DNA from: Streptomyces gilvus
GTDB lineage: Bacteria > Actinomycetota > Actinomycetes > Streptomycetales > Streptomycetaceae
Direction: 5' to 3'
Assembly: GCF_022513565.1 (NCBI RefSeq)
Contig: NZ_JAKWBE010000038.1
Coordinates: 1 to 63,659 of the forward strand
Length of the DNA: 63,659 bases
The position numbers were made by a program, and so were the translations under genes. The stretch's first letter is position 1. Each line of letters begins with the position of its first letter. Below, piece by piece: positions 35,400 to 43,545 of this stretch. The notes beneath the pieces were generated by a model. That model did no database searches. It saw nothing but the letters and a program-made list of their open reading frames with translations, and was not told where the DNA came from.

Positions 35400-35708
35400 G
35401 GGCCCGGCCGTGAGCGGGCCGGGCGCCGCGGAGCCACGGCCCGGCCCTCGCCCGGTCACGCCGTGCGCGGGTCGTGGGCCGCGTGATGTCCTGTTTGTGG
35501 TGCCTCTTCTCAGTGGTGCGCTTGTGGTGCCTCTCCTCAGTGGTGCCCCCTCCGCGGTGTGCTGCGTCCCCGCGGTGCTGCGTCCCTGCGGTGATTCGTC
35601 CCCGTGGTGATTCTCCGTGAGGGGGCATACGGGAAGGACACGCGGAACGGTCCGCGTGCCGCGGCCGGGCGAACGGCGGCCGGCGGCTCGATCGGCAGGA
35701 GGCAGGAC
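35400..35708. repeat. Intergenic region with short direct repeats
   Basis: A 27-base unit starting TTGTGGTGCCTCTTCTCAG occurs twice in tandem (35495-35521 and 35522-35548), with small differences. It is followed by three degenerate copies of GCGGTG(N)CTGCGTCCC-like sequence up to about 35610. No gene was recognised in this 309-bp gap. The last bases hold the AGGAGG ribosome site of the phosphatase gene. Confidence 0.7.
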
Positions 35709-37433
35709 GTGGCGGAGCCGGTGAACAGGCAGACCCGGCGGAAGCGGGCCGTACCCGCCCCCTCCGCCGAGCTGGCCGGGGCGCTGGAAGCCATCGGGAC
35801 CGGCGCCTACGTGGTGGACGAGGAAGGCTGCATCATCGCCGTCAACGCCCGCACCGAGCGGCTGCTGGCGCGGTCCGCCGAAGACCTCCTCGGGCACGAC
35901 GCGCACGATCTGCTGCATCGCGGGCCGCAGGGCCAGCTCCTGCCGAGGACGCAGTGCACCATGCGGCAGGCGTTCCACGCCAGACGCCCGGCCCAGGCCG
36001 ACCAGGACCACTTCGCCCGGGGGGACGGCTCGCTGCTGCCCATCTCCTGGACTCTCGCCCCGTACGACGTCGACGGGGACGGCGACGACAGTGCCACGCT
36101 CGTCGTCTTCCACCCCGTCGAGCCCCCGCTGGAGACCGCCCCCGAGCCGGAGCCGGCGGCCGAGCCCATGCCGGAACTCGAACGGCTGGCCCTGCTGGCC
36201 GAGACCACGACCCGGCTCACCTCCACGCTCGACGCCGAGGAGACCCTGCGCCGGCTGGTCGAGCTGGTCGTGCCGCGGCTGGGCGACTGGGCGGTCGTCG
36301 ACCTGATCAGCGAGCGTGACGAGGTGTGGCGCACCGTGGTGGCCCACGCCGAGGAGGGTGCGCTGAGCCACCGCGAGGACCTGCAGGGTCCGATGCCGCC
36401 GGTGCCGGAGTCGTCCCCCATGCCGCTGTCCCGGGCGCTGCGCGGTGTCGCCTCCACCCTGGCGGACCAGCAGACGTACCAGCAGCCCCCGGACGCGGGC
36501 ATCGCGGTCGAGCAGCGCCGCCTGTTCGACGCCACCGGAATGCACTCCGCGGCCATCGCCCCCATCCGCAGCACGCGCGACGTGCTGGGCGCCCTGACCG
36601 TCGGCCGGGCCGAGAACCCCGTGCCGTTCGCCCCCACCGATCTGCCGCTGATCGAGGACATCGCCCGGCGTGCCGGACTCGCGCTGGACAACGCCCGTCT
36701 CTACCAGCGCCAGCGCAAGATCGCCGAGACCATGCAGAACCATCTGCTGCCCCAGATGCCCACCGTCAGGGACCTGGAGATGACGGTCCGCTACCTGCCC
36801 GCGCCCCACGCCTCGCAGGTCGGCGGTGACTGGTACGACGCCTTCTCGCTCTCCGACGGCTCCACGGCCCTCGCCGTCGGCGACGTCGTCGGACACGACC
36901 TGGAGGCCGCGGCCGGCATGGCGCAGCTGCGCAACATGCTGCGCGCCTACGCCTGGTCCCAACAGGAACCGCCCAGCCGGATCGTCGAGCGGCTCGACGA
37001 GGCGATCCAGCACATCACCGACGTCTCCATGGCCACCGTGGTCCTCGCCCGGATCGAGGCCGAGGACCAGGGCCACTGGCGGCTGTCCTGGACCAACGCG
37101 GGCCACCCCCCGCCCTTGCTGATCAGCCGCGACGGACTGACCCAGTACCTCACCGCGGGCCACGGCATCCTGCTGGGGACGGGGGCCCGCACCACCCGCC
37201 CCGACGCCGGCGTCTCCCTGCCGCCCGGTTCCACCCTGGTGCTCTACACCGACGGTCTCGTCGAGGACCGCGGCCACACCCTGGACGCCGGCCTGAACAG
37301 GCTGCGCCGGCACGCCGCCGCCCTCGCCCACCGCCCGCTCGGGGCCTTCACGGACCAGCTGCTGCGTCGCGTCCGCCCCGCCGGGAACGACGACGACGTG
37401 GCGCTCCTGGCCCTGCGCACCCCGGACCGCTGA
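35709..37433 (+). CDS. PAS-GAF-SpoIIE serine phosphatase
   Basis: A 574-residue PP2C-type regulator. The PAS domain (about residues 15-130) begins LAGALEAIGTGAYVVDEEGC. A GAF domain covers about 165-325. The SpoIIE domain (about 345-570) has ASQVGGDWYDAF, AVGDVVGHDLEAA and NDDDVALLAL metal ligands. It should dephosphorylate a STAS antagonist, most simply the one encoded 310 bp upstream. The GTG at 35709 follows AGGAGG by six bases. It has no kinase domain, unlike the phosphatase at 12430. Confidence 0.92.
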   Translation: MAEPVNRQTRRKRAVPAPSAELAGALEAIGTGAYVVDEEGCIIAVNARTERLLARSAEDLLGHDAHDLLHRGPQGQLLPRTQCTMRQAFHARRPAQADQDHFARGDGSLLPISWTLAPYDVDGDGDDSATLVVFHPVEPPLETAPEPEPAAEPMPELERLALLAETTTRLTSTLDAEETLRRLVELVVPRLGDWAVVDLISERDEVWRTVVAHAEEGALSHREDLQGPMPPVPESSPMPLSRALRGVASTLADQQTYQQPPDAGIAVEQRRLFDATGMHSAAIAPIRSTRDVLGALTVGRAENPVPFAPTDLPLIEDIARRAGLALDNARLYQRQRKIAETMQNHLLPQMPTVRDLEMTVRYLPAPHASQVGGDWYDAFSLSDGSTALAVGDVVGHDLEAAAGMAQLRNMLRAYAWSQQEPPSRIVERLDEAIQHITDVSMATVVLARIEAEDQGHWRLSWTNAGHPPPLLISRDGLTQYLTAGHGILLGTGARTTRPDAGVSLPPGSTLVLYTDGLVEDRGHTLDAGLNRLRRHAAALAHRPLGAFTDQLLRRVRPAGNDDDVALLALRTPDR

Positions 37434-37497
37434 CCGGGGCCCGGGGCCCGGTGTTTTCTGGCGAAGGAGCTGCTGCGGTGACCGGGGTGAGCGGGGG

Positions 37498-38961
37498 TCA
37501 GTCCCGCGCCACCACGCGCAGCGTCTTCACCGAGGGGTCGGCGGCGTCCGGGATCAGGACGCCGTGCTCGACGCCGCTGCGCAGGTAGTCGAGGACCGCG
37601 TCGGTGATGACCTCACCGGGGGCGATGGCCGGCACGCCCGGCGGGTAGGGGCTGATCATCTCGGCGGCGATACGGCCGGCGGCGCTCTCCGCGGGCACGT
37701 GGTCGACCTCGGCGAAGAACGCCTCCCGGGGCAGCATGGCCTGCTCCAGTTCCAGCGCGGAGGGCGCGGGCAGCCGCACCGGGGGCCGGCGCTCGATGGT
37801 GTCGGCGCCGTCGACGAGGGCGCGCAGGGCGTCCAGCAGCACCTTCTCGGTCTCGTCGTCGTCGGCGTGGGTGATGGAGGCGCTGAGGCGGCAGGTGTCG
37901 GAGCCGCCGACGTCCACATGGCGTTCGGCCCGCAGCCACTCGGCGGCCTGCATGCCGCTGATGCCGAGTTCCCGTACGTCGATCACGATCTTCAGGGGGT
38001 CGAAGTCGGCGGCCAGCCCCTCCTCCACGACCTCCTGTCCCATGGGCCTGAGGCCCGGCAGGTCACCGGCGGCCGAACGGACGCGTTCGGCGCGGCGCAG
38101 GGCGGCGTCCAGGAGTTCGTGCCCCTGCTCGACCATCTGGCGCCGCCAGCCGTCGAGGGTGGCGTACACCAGCGTGGAGGCACTGGTGGTGCCCAGCAGG
38201 TCCTCCCGCTGCTTGAGCGCCTCCGGCGACACGCGGTCGTACTGGACGTGGAAGACGGAGCTCTGCTCGATCGCGCCGCCCATCTTGTGCACGCTGGTGA
38301 GGACCAGGTCCGCCTCGGCGTCCATGCCCCAGGCGGGCAGCTCGGGGTGGAAGGGCAGATGGGCGCCCCAGGCCTCGTCGACGATGAGCGGGACGCCGAA
38401 CTCGTGGCAGACCCGGGCCACGCCCCGGATGTCGGCGCAGGTCCCCCAGTCGGTGGGCGTGATCAGCAGCATGCCCTTGGCGTCGGGGTGTTCCTCGAGG
38501 CGGCGGCGTACGTCGTCGGGCTCCGGGGGGTGGGCGATGTGCCGCTCCTCGTCGAACTTGGGGTGGACCCAGATCGGTTCGACCCCGTTGACGACGACGG
38601 CGGAGATCACCGACTTGTGCGCGTTGCGGGAGATCAGCAGCTTCTCGCCGGGACCGGCCACGGCCAGCATGGCGGTCTTGACCGACAGGGAGCTGCCGCA
38701 CGTGGAGAAGAACGCCTGCTCGGCGCCGACCGCGTCCGCCATCAGCTCCTGGGCCTGGCTCAGCACGCCCTGGGACTGGCGGCGGTCGTCGAGTCCGTTG
38801 AGGGAGAGGACGTCCGAGCGGAACACGTCGAGGCCGACGATCTCCACCACGCGCGGGTCGGCGCCACGGCCCTGCTTGTGACCGGGCGGCCCGAAGACGA
38901 CGTCTCCGCGGCGCCGGAAGTCCTCGAGAGCCTCCAGCACGGGCACCCGTGAGTGATCCAT
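37498..38961 (-). CDS. Orn/Lys/Arg decarboxylase family protein
   Basis: A 487-residue fold-type I PLP decarboxylase. The Schiff-base lysine is Lys226 in TSVHKMGGAIEQSS, and Asp195 (VDEAWGAHLPFHP) pairs with the pyridine nitrogen. FGPPGHKQG near residue 23 is the usual opening, and the C-terminal ISPYPPGVPAIAPGE is family-typical. It would convert a basic amino acid to a polyamine precursor, though a desulfurase or other activity is possible in this broad family. It follows a GCS2 ligase and a class II amidotransferase on the same strand, spaced 95 and 88 bp apart. Confidence 0.9.
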   Translation of the reverse strand: MDHSRVPVLEALEDFRRRGDVVFGPPGHKQGRGADPRVVEIVGLDVFRSDVLSLNGLDDRRQSQGVLSQAQELMADAVGAEQAFFSTCGSSLSVKTAMLAVAGPGEKLLISRNAHKSVISAVVVNGVEPIWVHPKFDEERHIAHPPEPDDVRRRLEEHPDAKGMLLITPTDWGTCADIRGVARVCHEFGVPLIVDEAWGAHLPFHPELPAWGMDAEADLVLTSVHKMGGAIEQSSVFHVQYDRVSPEALKQREDLLGTTSASTLVYATLDGWRRQMVEQGHELLDAALRRAERVRSAAGDLPGLRPMGQEVVEEGLAADFDPLKIVIDVRELGISGMQAAEWLRAERHVDVGGSDTCRLSASITHADDDETEKVLLDALRALVDGADTIERRPPVRLPAPSALELEQAMLPREAFFAEVDHVPAESAAGRIAAEMISPYPPGVPAIAPGEVITDAVLDYLRSGVEHGVLIPDAADPSVKTLRVVARD

Positions 38962-39056
38962 GGTTCCTCCCACGTCCCTTCCCGAGTCCGGGCATCGTGC
39001 CGGACGGGCGCGCGGTTCTCGCGCTCTGAGCTTCCGTGTTGACCACGTGGGCGTGC

Positions 39057-40250
39057 TCAAACGCCGCGCAGCTCGCGCGACAGGCCGGGACGGGAGGCCG
39101 CCGCACCGGTGACCGGGGGCGCGGCCGCATCCCGTCCGGCCCCTCCCGGTCGCGGACCGCGGTCGCCGCGCTCGCCGCGGGTTTCGTCGATCAGCATGTC
39201 CACACAGGCCGGCAGGCCCTCCGCCTGGGCCGTACGGCGTATCCGGCGAGCGGCGCTGCCCTCGGCCAGGGCCTGCTCGGTCAGCTCGGAGACGGTCTGC
39301 CAGTCGCCGTGGGCCTCGAGCGCGGGACGCAGCCGGGTGAGCAGCTTACGGACGACCTGTGCGGCGGGGGCGTCCCGATGGGTCTCGGGGTCCACCAGGG
39401 CGCCTTCGAGGCCCGAGCGGGCGGCCCGCCACGACGCGCCGCGCAACCACTCCTGGCGGCCTTCGCAGGGCGTCGTACCCGCCCCGCGGTGTTCCAGGAC
39501 GTCGGTCACCAGGGCGCGGAACAGGCCTGCGACGAGTACGACGCTCTCGACCCGCGGGCAGGCGTCGCAGATGCGCAGTTCCAGCGTCCGCAGGTGCGCT
39601 GAGGGCCGTACGTCGTAATAGATCATGCCCGGGTCGCTGATGATCCCGGACCGTACGAGGTCGTCCACCGCGGCGTCGTACGCGGCCGCGCTGGAGAAAC
39701 AGCCCACCGGGCCCGCGGTCGGCCAGCGCTGCCACAGCAGGGTGCGCCAGCTGGCGTAGCCGGTGTCGGTCCCCTGCCAGTAGGGCGAGCTGGCGGACAG
39801 TGCCAGCAGCACGGCCAGCCAGGGCGAGAGCGCGCACATGACCGTCACGGCGGTGTCGCGGTCGGGTACGTCCACATGGATCTGCGCGCTGCAGATGAGC
39901 TGCTCGTCGGCGACCCGGCGGTACTCCTCGACCATGTGGCGGTAGCGCGCGTCGTCGGTGGGGTGCCCGGAGGCTGCGGGGGCCAGGGGTGCCGTGCCCG
40001 CCGCCAGCACCGCGAGCCCGAGGGAGGACGCGGCGGCGTCCAGCCGCCGTCTCGTCTGTGCCAGGTCGGTGTGGAGGTCGTCGAGGGTGGCGTGCACTCC
40101 GGTGTTCGTCTCCACGATGGACTGGTGCAGTTCCGCGGTGAAGGTCCGCCGGGGCAGCAGCCGCAGCAGTTCGTCGGCGCGCGGCACGACCAGTCCGCTG
40201 TCCGCCGCCAGGAGGTGGAACTCCTCCTCCGCTCCGATGCGTATGTTCAC
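39057..40250 (-). CDS. GCS2-family carboxylate-amine ligase (YbdK type)
   Basis: A 397-residue ATP-dependent ligase of glutamate-cysteine ligase family 2. It opens with IGAEEEFHLLAADSGLVVPR, where EEEF provides metal ligands. Other family stretches are ELHQSIVETNTGVH, SAQIHVDVPDRDTA and the arginine-rich DVRPSAHLRTLELRICDACP. It joins an amine to the gamma-carboxylate of glutamate or a similar acid. The GTG start has GAGGAG upstream. A class II amidotransferase lies upstream and an amino acid decarboxylase downstream, so an amine acceptor other than cysteine is plausible. Confidence 0.88.
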   Translation of the reverse strand: MNIRIGAEEEFHLLAADSGLVVPRADELLRLLPRRTFTAELHQSIVETNTGVHATLDDLHTDLAQTRRRLDAAASSLGLAVLAAGTAPLAPAASGHPTDDARYRHMVEEYRRVADEQLICSAQIHVDVPDRDTAVTVMCALSPWLAVLLALSASSPYWQGTDTGYASWRTLLWQRWPTAGPVGCFSSAAAYDAAVDDLVRSGIISDPGMIYYDVRPSAHLRTLELRICDACPRVESVVLVAGLFRALVTDVLEHRGAGTTPCEGRQEWLRGASWRAARSGLEGALVDPETHRDAPAAQVVRKLLTRLRPALEAHGDWQTVSELTEQALAEGSAARRIRRTAQAEGLPACVDMLIDETRGERGDRGPRPGGAGRDAAAPPVTGAAASRPGLSRELRGV

Positions 40251-40338
40251 GGCACTCCTCGAGGTACTCCGGCCGCTGCCTCCCAGGTGCCCAACCCGCC
40301 GATCGATAAGCCCGAAATGTGCGCTTGACGGGCCTGTT

Positions 40339-41208
40339 TCACGCGGCTCGCTGGGAGGCGGCGGCGTCCGGGCGCAGGTCGTCCAGGGTCAGCGGGTGGG
40401 CCGGGGGGTCGGGCAGGGCGAGGTGATGGGTGGTGTGCAGGTCGGGGCCGACGTGGAGGAGCTCGCCGGGGCGGAGGGGACGCCAGTGGGGGTGGTCGTC
40501 CATGCGTTCGCTGGCGACGACGACCGCGGGGTGGCCGGCCAGGTGCTGGGAATGGACGCGGATGCGGCCGTGCGAGCCGCTGTGGTCCAGGTGCCGGTCG
40601 CCGTGCAGGCCGCCGGCCGGGCGCTCGAGGACGTACAGCTCGTGGGTGTCCGGGTAGCGCAGGGCCCAGAGTTCGTCGCGGGTGACGAGGACCAGGTTGA
40701 GGGCGTAGACGGGCAGGTTCCGGGCGATCCAGCGCGCGGCGTGCTCGATGCCGGCGGTGATGTCACCGTCGCGGCTGCGGGTCTCCCGGGTGATCAGGGC
40801 GAAGAACCGCTCGGAGTCGGTGTCGCCCGCGACCAGCGACCGGTCGTCGCCCAGGTGTGCGTCGAGGTCGTCGAGTCCCTCGACGACCCCGTTGTGCGCG
40901 AACAGGCGCCCGTCCTGCTGGAAGGGGTGCGTGTTGCGGGCCTCCAGGTTGCCGGTGGAGGCGAAGCGCACATGGGCGAGGAAGGTGGCGGACCGCACCT
41001 GCCGGGCCTCCTGGGCGAAGGCGCGGTCCCGGTAGGCGGCGATGGGGGCCTTGTCGACGTGCGGGGCGCCGCCCGCGTCGAAGTAGCCCAGGCCGGTGCC
41101 GTCGGGGTCGTGATGGCTCTGCCGGCTGAGACTGTCAGGGGCGTCGAGAAGCCAGAACGTGGCGTGGGTGCGCTCCGGAGCGCTGCTGAGACCGAACAGA
41201 CGGCACAC
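40339..41208 (-). CDS. Class II glutamine amidotransferase (EgtC/Dug3-like)
   Basis: A 289-residue Ntn-hydrolase. The GTG start is followed at once by the catalytic Cys2 (VCRLFGLSS), exposed after methionine removal. AAGGAGG lies six bases before the start. Active-site neighbours are HVRFASTGN, THPFQQDGRLFAHNGVVEG and GDTDSERFF. Relatives include EgtC, which removes gamma-glutamate in ergothioneine synthesis, and the Dug3 gamma-glutamyl hydrolase. No ergothioneine genes egtB or egtD are in the window. The GCS2 ligase downstream suggests opposing gamma-glutamyl chemistry. Confidence 0.88.
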   Translation of the reverse strand: MCRLFGLSSAPERTHATFWLLDAPDSLSRQSHHDPDGTGLGYFDAGGAPHVDKAPIAAYRDRAFAQEARQVRSATFLAHVRFASTGNLEARNTHPFQQDGRLFAHNGVVEGLDDLDAHLGDDRSLVAGDTDSERFFALITRETRSRDGDITAGIEHAARWIARNLPVYALNLVLVTRDELWALRYPDTHELYVLERPAGGLHGDRHLDHSGSHGRIRVHSQHLAGHPAVVVASERMDDHPHWRPLRPGELLHVGPDLHTTHHLALPDPPAHPLTLDDLRPDAAASQRAA

Positions 41209-41581
41209 GGGATGCCTCCTTGGTCGGCGTTCGCCGGTCGGTGGCGGCAGGAGCTGTCCAGTACGGACAGGATGCGCCACGGATCCCGCCCGAGCAGGTC
41301 GAGGGCGCCCCGGGCACGCGCCCCGCCGTCGGACGGACTGCCGCACACGACCGAACCGCTCGCGCTGGTCGCGGGGTTCTTCCCGTACGCCGCCCCGCGC
41401 CGCCGACACGACCCGGCCCCGGCGCCCGCCCGGGCCGGCTTCTTCCCACCAGATCCGGTACGGCGTGGACGTCACCCCCTACTGAGCGTCGCATGTGGCG
41501 CATATGACGAAACGAGCGGTTGACCGGGCCAGCCGGGGCACTCGCCGACCGTCAGGAGATTCCGGAACGTGGAGGGACATC
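41209..41581. promoter_or_regulatory. Divergent intergenic region
   Basis: 373 bp separate the amidotransferase from the helical protein gene. Both ribosome sites are visible (AAGGAGG reading left, GGAGGG reading right). A TTGACC near 41519 could be a -35 for the rightward gene. Open frames in between lack family resemblance or ribosome sites, and I see no gene. Confidence 0.45.
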
Positions 41582-42124
41582 ATGAGCACGTCCACGCGAA
41601 GCGCCGGTGAGGGGCCGGGGACCCAGAGACTCCTCGGCATCTATCTCAACGATCACCTGGCGGGTGCGACGGCCGGCGCCGAGCTGGTGCGCCGGATGGT
41701 CCAGGAACACGGTGATTCCGTCTTCGGAGACGACCTGCGGGATCTGGCGGCGCAGATCTCCCAGGACCGGCGGACCCTGCTGCGGTTGATGGCGGACCTG
41801 CGCTTTCCCGTGCGGCGGTACAAGGTCTACGGGGCGTGGCTGGGTGAGAAGCTCGCGCGGGCGAAGCCCAACGGCCGTCTGGTGCGCCGCTCCGGGCTCA
41901 GCGTGCTGGCCGAGCTGGAGGCGATGCGGTCGGGCGTGGCCGGCAAGGCACTGCTGTGGCGCTCCCTGCTCGCCGCCTCCGCGCGGGACACCCGCCTCGA
42001 CCCGGCGCGGGTGGAGGAGCTGCTGGGGCGGGCGGAACGGCAGATCGAGGTCCTGGACGCCCTGCACACCAGGGCCGGCACGGCGCTGTTCGGCGCCGAG
42101 CGGGTGTCCTCGGGAGCCGCGTGA
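41582..42124 (+). CDS. Hypothetical helical protein
   Basis: A 180-residue protein with no named family that I recognise. It is predicted almost wholly helical, with no signal peptide or membrane segment. The run LGIYLNDHLAGATAGAELVRRM, of which I would highlight GIYLNDHLAGA, and DLRDLAAQISQDRRTLLRLM look like the first two helices of a ferritin-like or four-helix bundle, with scattered His/Glu/Asp. The GGAGGG ribosome site supports the ATG. It is divergent from the gamma-glutamyl gene set. Confidence 0.7.
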   Translation: MSTSTRSAGEGPGTQRLLGIYLNDHLAGATAGAELVRRMVQEHGDSVFGDDLRDLAAQISQDRRTLLRLMADLRFPVRRYKVYGAWLGEKLARAKPNGRLVRRSGLSVLAELEAMRSGVAGKALLWRSLLAASARDTRLDPARVEELLGRAERQIEVLDALHTRAGTALFGAERVSSGAA

Positions 42125-42148
42125 CACGGTGGCGCCGAGCGAGGCTCC

Positions 42149-42592
42149 TCACGCCCCGAGGTGGGCCACCATCGTGTTCAACGTGCCGGCCAGCACGTCC
42201 AGTTCGCGCTCCGACGGGGAGTCCGTGCCGATCCGGTCGGCGAGTTCCGCGCCGGACATGACCTCGACGGCGCCCGCGTACCAGTCCGTGTTCCGTTCCG
42301 CGGCGGCGATCACCCGGGCCCGGCCCTCCAGGAGCACCAGCGTGGCGGAGTCCTCGCGTGCCGCGAGGAGTTCCCGGACATGGTCACGGGTGACCGGCCC
42401 GGACGCATCGGGCCGCCGCGTGCCCTCCGGTCCCGTCCGGGGTCGTGGGTCCTCCTCCGACTCGTCGTCGTCGCGTTCGCCCTCCGCCTGGGAGGGAGTC
42501 GTACGAGGCGGCTCGGGACGGTCCTCTGCGGAACCTGTCGGCATGTCGTCGTCCCGGTCGCCCTCGGCCTGGGACGGTGTGTACTCGCTCAT
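42149..42592 (-). CDS. Hypothetical protein with duplicated TPSQAEG motif
   Basis: A 147-residue acidic protein. The N-terminal half is disordered and holds TPSQAEGDRDDD and TPSQAEGERDDD, residues 5-16 and about 32-43. The C-terminal half is predicted helical (TRDHVRELLAAREDSATLVL then GAELADRIGTDSP). I have the impression that PSQAEG repeats occur in other Streptomyces hypothetical proteins, but I cannot verify it here. No enzymatic motif was seen. It is convergent with the helical protein at 41582. Confidence 0.7.
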   Translation of the reverse strand: MSEYTPSQAEGDRDDDMPTGSAEDRPEPPRTTPSQAEGERDDDESEEDPRPRTGPEGTRRPDASGPVTRDHVRELLAAREDSATLVLLEGRARVIAAAERNTDWYAGAVEVMSGAELADRIGTDSPSERELDVLAGTLNTMVAHLGA

Positions 42593-42973
42593 CGGGGGCC
42601 TCTGCAGGATCATCCGGCGCTGACGGCGGGCCGATCCGCCGGGCACGAGCACTCCGAGACGGGTGCCCGACCGCGCGGGGGCGGCGACGTGCGGATCCTC
42701 CCGTGGGCGTGCCGGGTGCCCGCCGCGCCGTCGGCCAAACGGAGCGGCGGCCGCCGCGGGCTCGCCGCCCCGGGACCGGCACGTCGCCGCCGCGTCGCCG
42801 TGCCCGTGACGGCCCGATGATGCCGGCCCTCAGCGTCGCCCGGCGCGCACGGCTCCGCTTCGAGGGCTGGATCGACGCTCGTGCCGGACAGCCCGTGACG
42901 AACGTTCGCGGTGGCTTCGGCGTCTGAGAAGCGGGCGGCGCGGGGAGCGCCGGGCCGTACGAAGGAGGCGCCG
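42593..42973. other. Intergenic region without a recognised gene
   Basis: 381 bp between divergent genes. Open frames on both strands lack ribosome sites and family resemblance. The only firm element is the AAGGAGG ribosome site (42963-42968) for the lipoprotein that follows. Confidence 0.5.
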
Positions 42974-43444
42974 ATGGTCCGAGCTGCTGGCCGCCGTGCC
43001 CGTACCGCGTCCGCGGCCGTCTGTCTGGCGCTCGCGGTCGTCGGCTGTTCCGGACCGGACATCCGCAGCGGTGCGCCCCCGCTGAAGCTGTGCGGGGTCA
43101 CGTTCTGGAGCGGCGCGGAGGGTATTGGGGCGACCCGGCTGACCACGTCCACCCGGGGCATGCCGGCCGCTCCGGCCGCCTCCCGGCTTCCCGCGTCCGC
43201 CGCGCGGCACGACGGCGGTCCGCCGCCGCGGGTCGTCTCCGTCTCCGCCGACTGCTCCCACGGCCGTACCGTCGTCGTCTCCCCCGCCGCCTCCGTGCGG
43301 GTGCGGACTGTGGCGAAGGACGGCGCCGGTCGCGTCCTCGCACTCTCCCTCGTCCCGGCGAGGCCCGGCGCGTCGGTGCAGGTGCACGTCTACGCCTACG
43401 CCGGTGCGCGCCCGGCCGGCCAGGTGCTCACCGTCGTACCCTGA
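42974..43444 (+). CDS. Small putative lipoprotein
   Basis: A 156-residue protein with an ideal AAGGAGG ribosome site. The basic N-terminus and hydrophobic stretch end in a lipobox (LALAVVGCSG), so it is probably anchored to the outer face of the membrane. The remainder is low-complexity Ala/Pro/Ser with beta-rich C-terminal part (GASVQVHVYAYAG). No family recognised. It lies about 100 bp upstream of a membrane-bound SpoIIE phosphatase on the same strand. Confidence 0.65.
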   Translation: MVRAAGRRARTASAAVCLALAVVGCSGPDIRSGAPPLKLCGVTFWSGAEGIGATRLTTSTRGMPAAPAASRLPASAARHDGGPPPRVVSVSADCSHGRTVVVSPAASVRVRTVAKDGAGRVLALSLVPARPGASVQVHVYAYAGARPAGQVLTVVP

Positions 43445-43545
43445 CGGGACGGGACCGACACCGGGGCCGCCGCACACGGCTCGGCTCTCGCGCACAGCGG
43501 TCTGGCATACCGTACGGGGAGATCATCACCTGCCCGGGAGTTCGC

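Noticed and set aside
40339..41208. Ergothioneine cluster call for the amidotransferase and ligase
   Set aside because: egtB and egtD are absent, and the third gene is an Orn/Lys/Arg-type decarboxylase, not an EgtE-like enzyme.
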